Made by a program: the position numbers and the translations under genes. The notes beneath the pieces are model-generated. The model ran no database searches. It was not told the origin of the DNA and was given only the letters and a program-made list of their open reading frames with translations. A DNA stretch of 64,000 nucleotides from Photobacterium angustum. GTDB lineage: Bacteria > Pseudomonadota > Gammaproteobacteria > Enterobacterales > Vibrionaceae. The DNA is taken from positions 1,559,368-1,623,367 of the forward strand of contig NZ_MSCJ01000003.1 in NCBI RefSeq assembly GCF_002954615.1, read 5' to 3'. Positions 62,901 to 64,000 of the stretch are shown here, piece after piece (position 1 is the first letter of the stretch; every line of letters starts with the position of its first letter).

Positions 62901-64000
62901 CACCATCCCGGTCAAAATCTGACTGTGATGACCCACCTCCCGTCCCACCACTTGCGACTACTCGAATAGAATAATCTTCGATTTCACCTTGGGTTAATTG
63001 CACCCCAAGAGCACGTGGGTCTTCATCTGTATTCGTGGCACCAGCGAGTGCTAATTTAGTTTCAGACAAGCGGAAACGAATACCATAATGCTGATTCACT
63101 AACGGCCAACTAGTAATATTTCCCCAAGTCACGCTGTAATTAGTCGCTGAGCCACCATTATCAGGAATCACTATTGCGCCATCATCTGCAGGACTGCCGA
63201 TCGACGTTAATTCACCGACATCCAATTGACCATTGCGATCTGAATCTAACCACGCATAGAGATAAGCATCAGCGCCAGTGTTGTTAGACACTGACAAATC
63301 AAAGCTTACTAAATTATCCGTTTCATTGACGGTTACTTGGGTGGATGGTAAAGAGTCTTCATCATCACGTGTAGCTGTTGGCGTACCAGAAGTATCATCT
63401 GTTGTAGGGTGTGACGCCGTATAAGTTGTATTGTACGTTGAACGGTTATGAGGATCGGGATCGGTCGGATTAGTACCAATATAAAGATTTGCACTTGGAA
63501 GATGCGCAGGACCTTCATCATGTATACGAGTATGGTAATCAACACTGGTATTAGTTGAAGAAGTACCTAATGCCGTATCACGTAAATCACCAAGATCAAA
63601 ACGTCCAATATAAACACGGTGGTCTTCGATATCACCGATGGCATCAACAATGCCTAAAGAACGTGGATCTTCGTCTGTACCTGACTTACCTTGAAGATCT
63701 ATTTGATCCTGTGATACGCGAATACGCATAAAGTAATAATCGTTCACGAGATTATTAGGCAATATAAATCCAACATCAAATAGAGTCGCATTATTGGTAT
63801 ATAAAGCTTCGCCTGTAATACCTCCATTGGTACGATTAATAGCTTCATCTACTTCAAAAATGCCATTTTTATTCCAGTCAATCCAACCATAAAAATAAGC
63901 TGAACTACCTGTCGTATTGGTCATCGGCTCAAAACGTATAATGTGTGAACCTGTATCGCTACCTACATTAATAATGTTATTTGGATAATAAAGATCTAAC
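56950..64000 (-). CDS. Giant secreted modular protein, 5' end beyond the window (more than 2,340 aa)
   Basis: The frame is open through base 64000: upstream of the internal ATG 63924 it still encodes GEVED-module sequence ([14 protein letters not shown]), so the true start lies outside. Visible are six GEVED-type modules ([48 protein letters not shown]), most introduced by a GDAPD-like segment. Calcium-binding thrombospondin-type-3-like Asp repeats lie at about 62940-61830 ([19 protein letters not shown]). A propeller-like domain is encoded by about 59530-58600 ([10 protein letters not shown]...DASGCIAS). The common C-terminal module (about 58090-56950: [20 protein letters not shown]...[14 protein letters not shown]...) ends VIYRVKVN. 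A terminator follows. Likely a very long calcium-stabilised extracellular adhesin. Confidence 0.8.
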   Translation of the reverse strand, partial: LDLYYPNNIINVGSDTGSHIIRFEPMTNTTGSSAYFYGWIDWNKNGIFEVDEAINRTNGGITGEALYTNNATLFDVGFILPNNLVNDYYFMRIRVSQDQIDLQGKSGTDEDPRSLGIVDAIGDIEDHRVYIGRFDLGDLRDTALGTSSTNTSVDYHTRIHDEGPAHLPSANLYIGTNPTDPDPHNRSTYNTTYTASHPTTDDTSGTPTATRDDEDSLPSTQVTVNETDNLVSFDLSVSNNTGADAYLYAWLDSDRNGQLDVGELTSIGSPADDGAIVIPDNGGSATNYSVTWGNITSWPLVNQHYGIRFRLSETKLALAGATNTDEDPRALGVQLTQGEIEDYSIRVVASGGTGGGSSQSDFDRDGVPDIIDIDDDNDGILDVDELGYDPNYIYRDYFDAANPNDPNQCPLVKHTGDGFYYSPSHVGGVGDSNPSGNALVCAGQNGMGSNTGNQVNNTWQGYGGSCSSGRYYAYLTLCNEFDTAGRCNGQGLNATSFNDEFYRVLPQYLPSVTLQAGETYRLRVLMSQTTMTPTQGVINNQIINPNETIINGEHYYTFDYTPAANEPLTTLAVRNNFVASGSNNSGQGNDFAICGVEFLTRDLAVTQEGHHQDIDADDDGIPDNIEAQTSDGYILPNSDTFAQYISNNGLNTAYLTTSSSGGLGLTPVNTDATALVNSDTVPDYVDADSDADGIDDVAENGPSHPNSVTSTVDTDGDGLLDIFDAIDDSTVIGTSPGNWSPTDEVIQNTVSHLVTIFGDVDTDAVDGAIVPLKEDLDFRDDISLVSLDFGDAPDTYKTLRASGGPTHPASSIIFMGTAATDIEADGVPTVDATGDNAAATNDEDALSTPVYIRSTGNYMVAVTCNDHDGTNDLGATVYGWVDFDISGDFGQAGEFASADCVDADNTSDGVAVLSFSGYSATPASGDTFIRLRITTDTLTDADMGGNFGVGEVEDHTLTIVADETLMDGGDAPQAYLVELSENGPKHIFSSTLYLGANNVDGEASMASSDATFDDATGDDEQGVTLPQLQLNETSYTATAQVFNNTGEDATLIAWFDTDRNGTFDTTEAITQTVPSNNTLTSYDITWPSISAISYGVYNMRVRLAPVSDGLTSADTGGIASNGEVEDHQLQVYECSTGLATTYTDLTDGLSSGRHPATTWQSKGLLVEEVSRSAPYGYIQDANIIGHGEPAGYQVDSKMIFASSNAVSYTLVNVDGTPRTANTVSAVGDPSGSSGTISVVALDLNNNVIATKSYPDNGPAFEVNTTDTGGTPIHRVVMWNGSTAFDGFVGALEHSCQVAAIEQDYGDAPDTTSGTGMGNYQTTSLNDGARHDKADTDGDNQVDITLGTAWDIDSGELENVTATADDLDGTDDEDGVTLPTEAAPSDTIDIEITVTKDAQSTLNGLQLYAWMDWNADGVWDPVTELVVNQPTAAQGMLTFPTTIPTTVTLGNIYLRVRVCSTDTSCNTPTGEASDGEVEDYRIMISNFQVNDVCDRFYVTQAPSDPNYSFSAVTPVQPLSFSFTTLNNSVVYSGLNSLAINRDNGRMYSTYRDGAGNLAVIMTDRTGVTWVPMGAPRAAGNYTVSRIDGGTSRSVTTGNPLNTAAGLFGLFPPVLPQSNMGTLSRDGTKYYVTHSTWSSYLIIDIPSMTFEVKPTPSAMIDTGTGLLRTSADWAISEIDGNIYSVDLTGRGFAAGLTFTLLEPTQPKLYILDPVSNTVTVEDINFQGKAPNAWSGAVVTDDVNHLYAMTNFGHHDTNQDGAYDITSDRVAMYRINLITKQGNYIVASDKTQLGFQDASGCIASRDKGDAPESYGEVGHRNRDVSLQGTPDLIMGTVWDPDIYPFFSADATGDDVTGSDDEDGVTLPSDMLVGVSNDIDVVVTGGSGHINIFMDLDNDGTFTNNPGEHVVQDFPVTAGLNTIPTFLPTGISNGHDGTTFIRIRLCSAANQCIAPTGTVDNGEVEDYTVNVLQQMSISGIIFEDNGVGGATDAHDGIQDGTERGLANFKVQAIYNGPNITGYNTGDIIATALTGSDGRYTFAVPVILAGQPIIVRVGSKANWIDISEADVSGIPQVTSTSVTDNQMTVVLQAGDNLSGLNFGKVSEPYMEPDNFTEIEPGGLALFSHKFTVNTQGNVNFNIINNTTGPSGIGGWSAILFIDNNCNGELDGGDNQVVNPVATTAGSSVCLLSKVQSPSNAPANSNYNYDIEADMSFVNSGVTRQLTDTDTVRVTFAGSGELTIEKTVQNITEGTPPGTTNNAKPGDILEYVITFKNFSNANISDVKLFDSTPDFTELSQAVLCSDATVPTGLTCTVSTTDGTNQIGYEGNIEWDMAGTMSAGSSGQVIYRVKVN

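Noticed and set aside
38206-64000. Repeated GDAPD/GEVED segments considered as CRISPR or RTX repeats
   Set aside because: They are protein-coding domain repeats of about 150 residues without fixed-length DNA repeats and spacers, and the nonapeptide GGxGxDxxx of RTX proteins is absent.

Overview
The window looks like a chromosomal segment of a Vibrionaceae gammaproteobacterium, most likely Photobacterium or a close relative. This is inferred from protein-level resemblance and moderate-to-low GC; no search could be run. No tRNA, rRNA, CRISPR array, integrase or transposase was seen.

Layout. (1) 1-4.9 kb: the 3' end of a MAPEG-family membrane protein, a 52-aa membrane microprotein, a Cry-like (delta-endotoxin domain I) pore-forming toxin with a twin-arginine-type signal, and an RluA-family pseudouridine synthase. 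(2) 5-14.1 kb: a strikingly AT-rich island holding a short-chain dehydrogenase, a 53-aa protein, an AraC-type regulator and a complete type 1-like chaperone-usher operon (major pilin, chaperone, usher, FimF-, FimG- and FimH-like subunits), preceded by a LysR-type regulator. (3) 14.2-18 kb: a LysR regulator divergent from a three-gene operon (dehydrogenase, ChrR-type double cupin, flavin amine oxidase). (4) 18-23.5 kb: yjdM/phnA, a secreted leucine-rich-repeat protein, selB, and two divergent lipoprotein genes. (5) 23.6-64 kb: a locus of about 40 kb, all on the minus strand, encoding giant exported proteins.

The last region is the notable one. In transcription order it encodes four giant secreted proteins (over 2,340, 1,434, 2,286 and 2,388 aa). 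They are built from GDAPD...GEVED modules, SdrD_B-like domains, propeller-like domains, legume-lectin-like domains and a parallel beta-helix, and all end in the same C-terminal module of about 385 aa. Next come a small exported DUF11-like protein, an 1,105-aa DUF11 protein, a 2,202-aa outer-membrane protein with a C-terminal beta-barrel, an OmpA-type peptidoglycan-binding lipoprotein and a 920-aa DUF11 protein. My model (inference) is a cell-surface fibre or adhesin apparatus in which the barrel protein plus OmpA-like lipoprotein form the outer-membrane export or anchoring platform and the other proteins are its cargo or structural subunits. Two of the giants are tandem near-duplicates at a constant 7,189-bp offset, with very similar and diverged blocks intermixed, and a decayed fragment of a third copy lies just downstream.

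Several start codons were moved from the longest possible ORF because a hairpin, a Shine-Dalgarno sequence or family alignment placed the start further in; the reasons are given in each entry.
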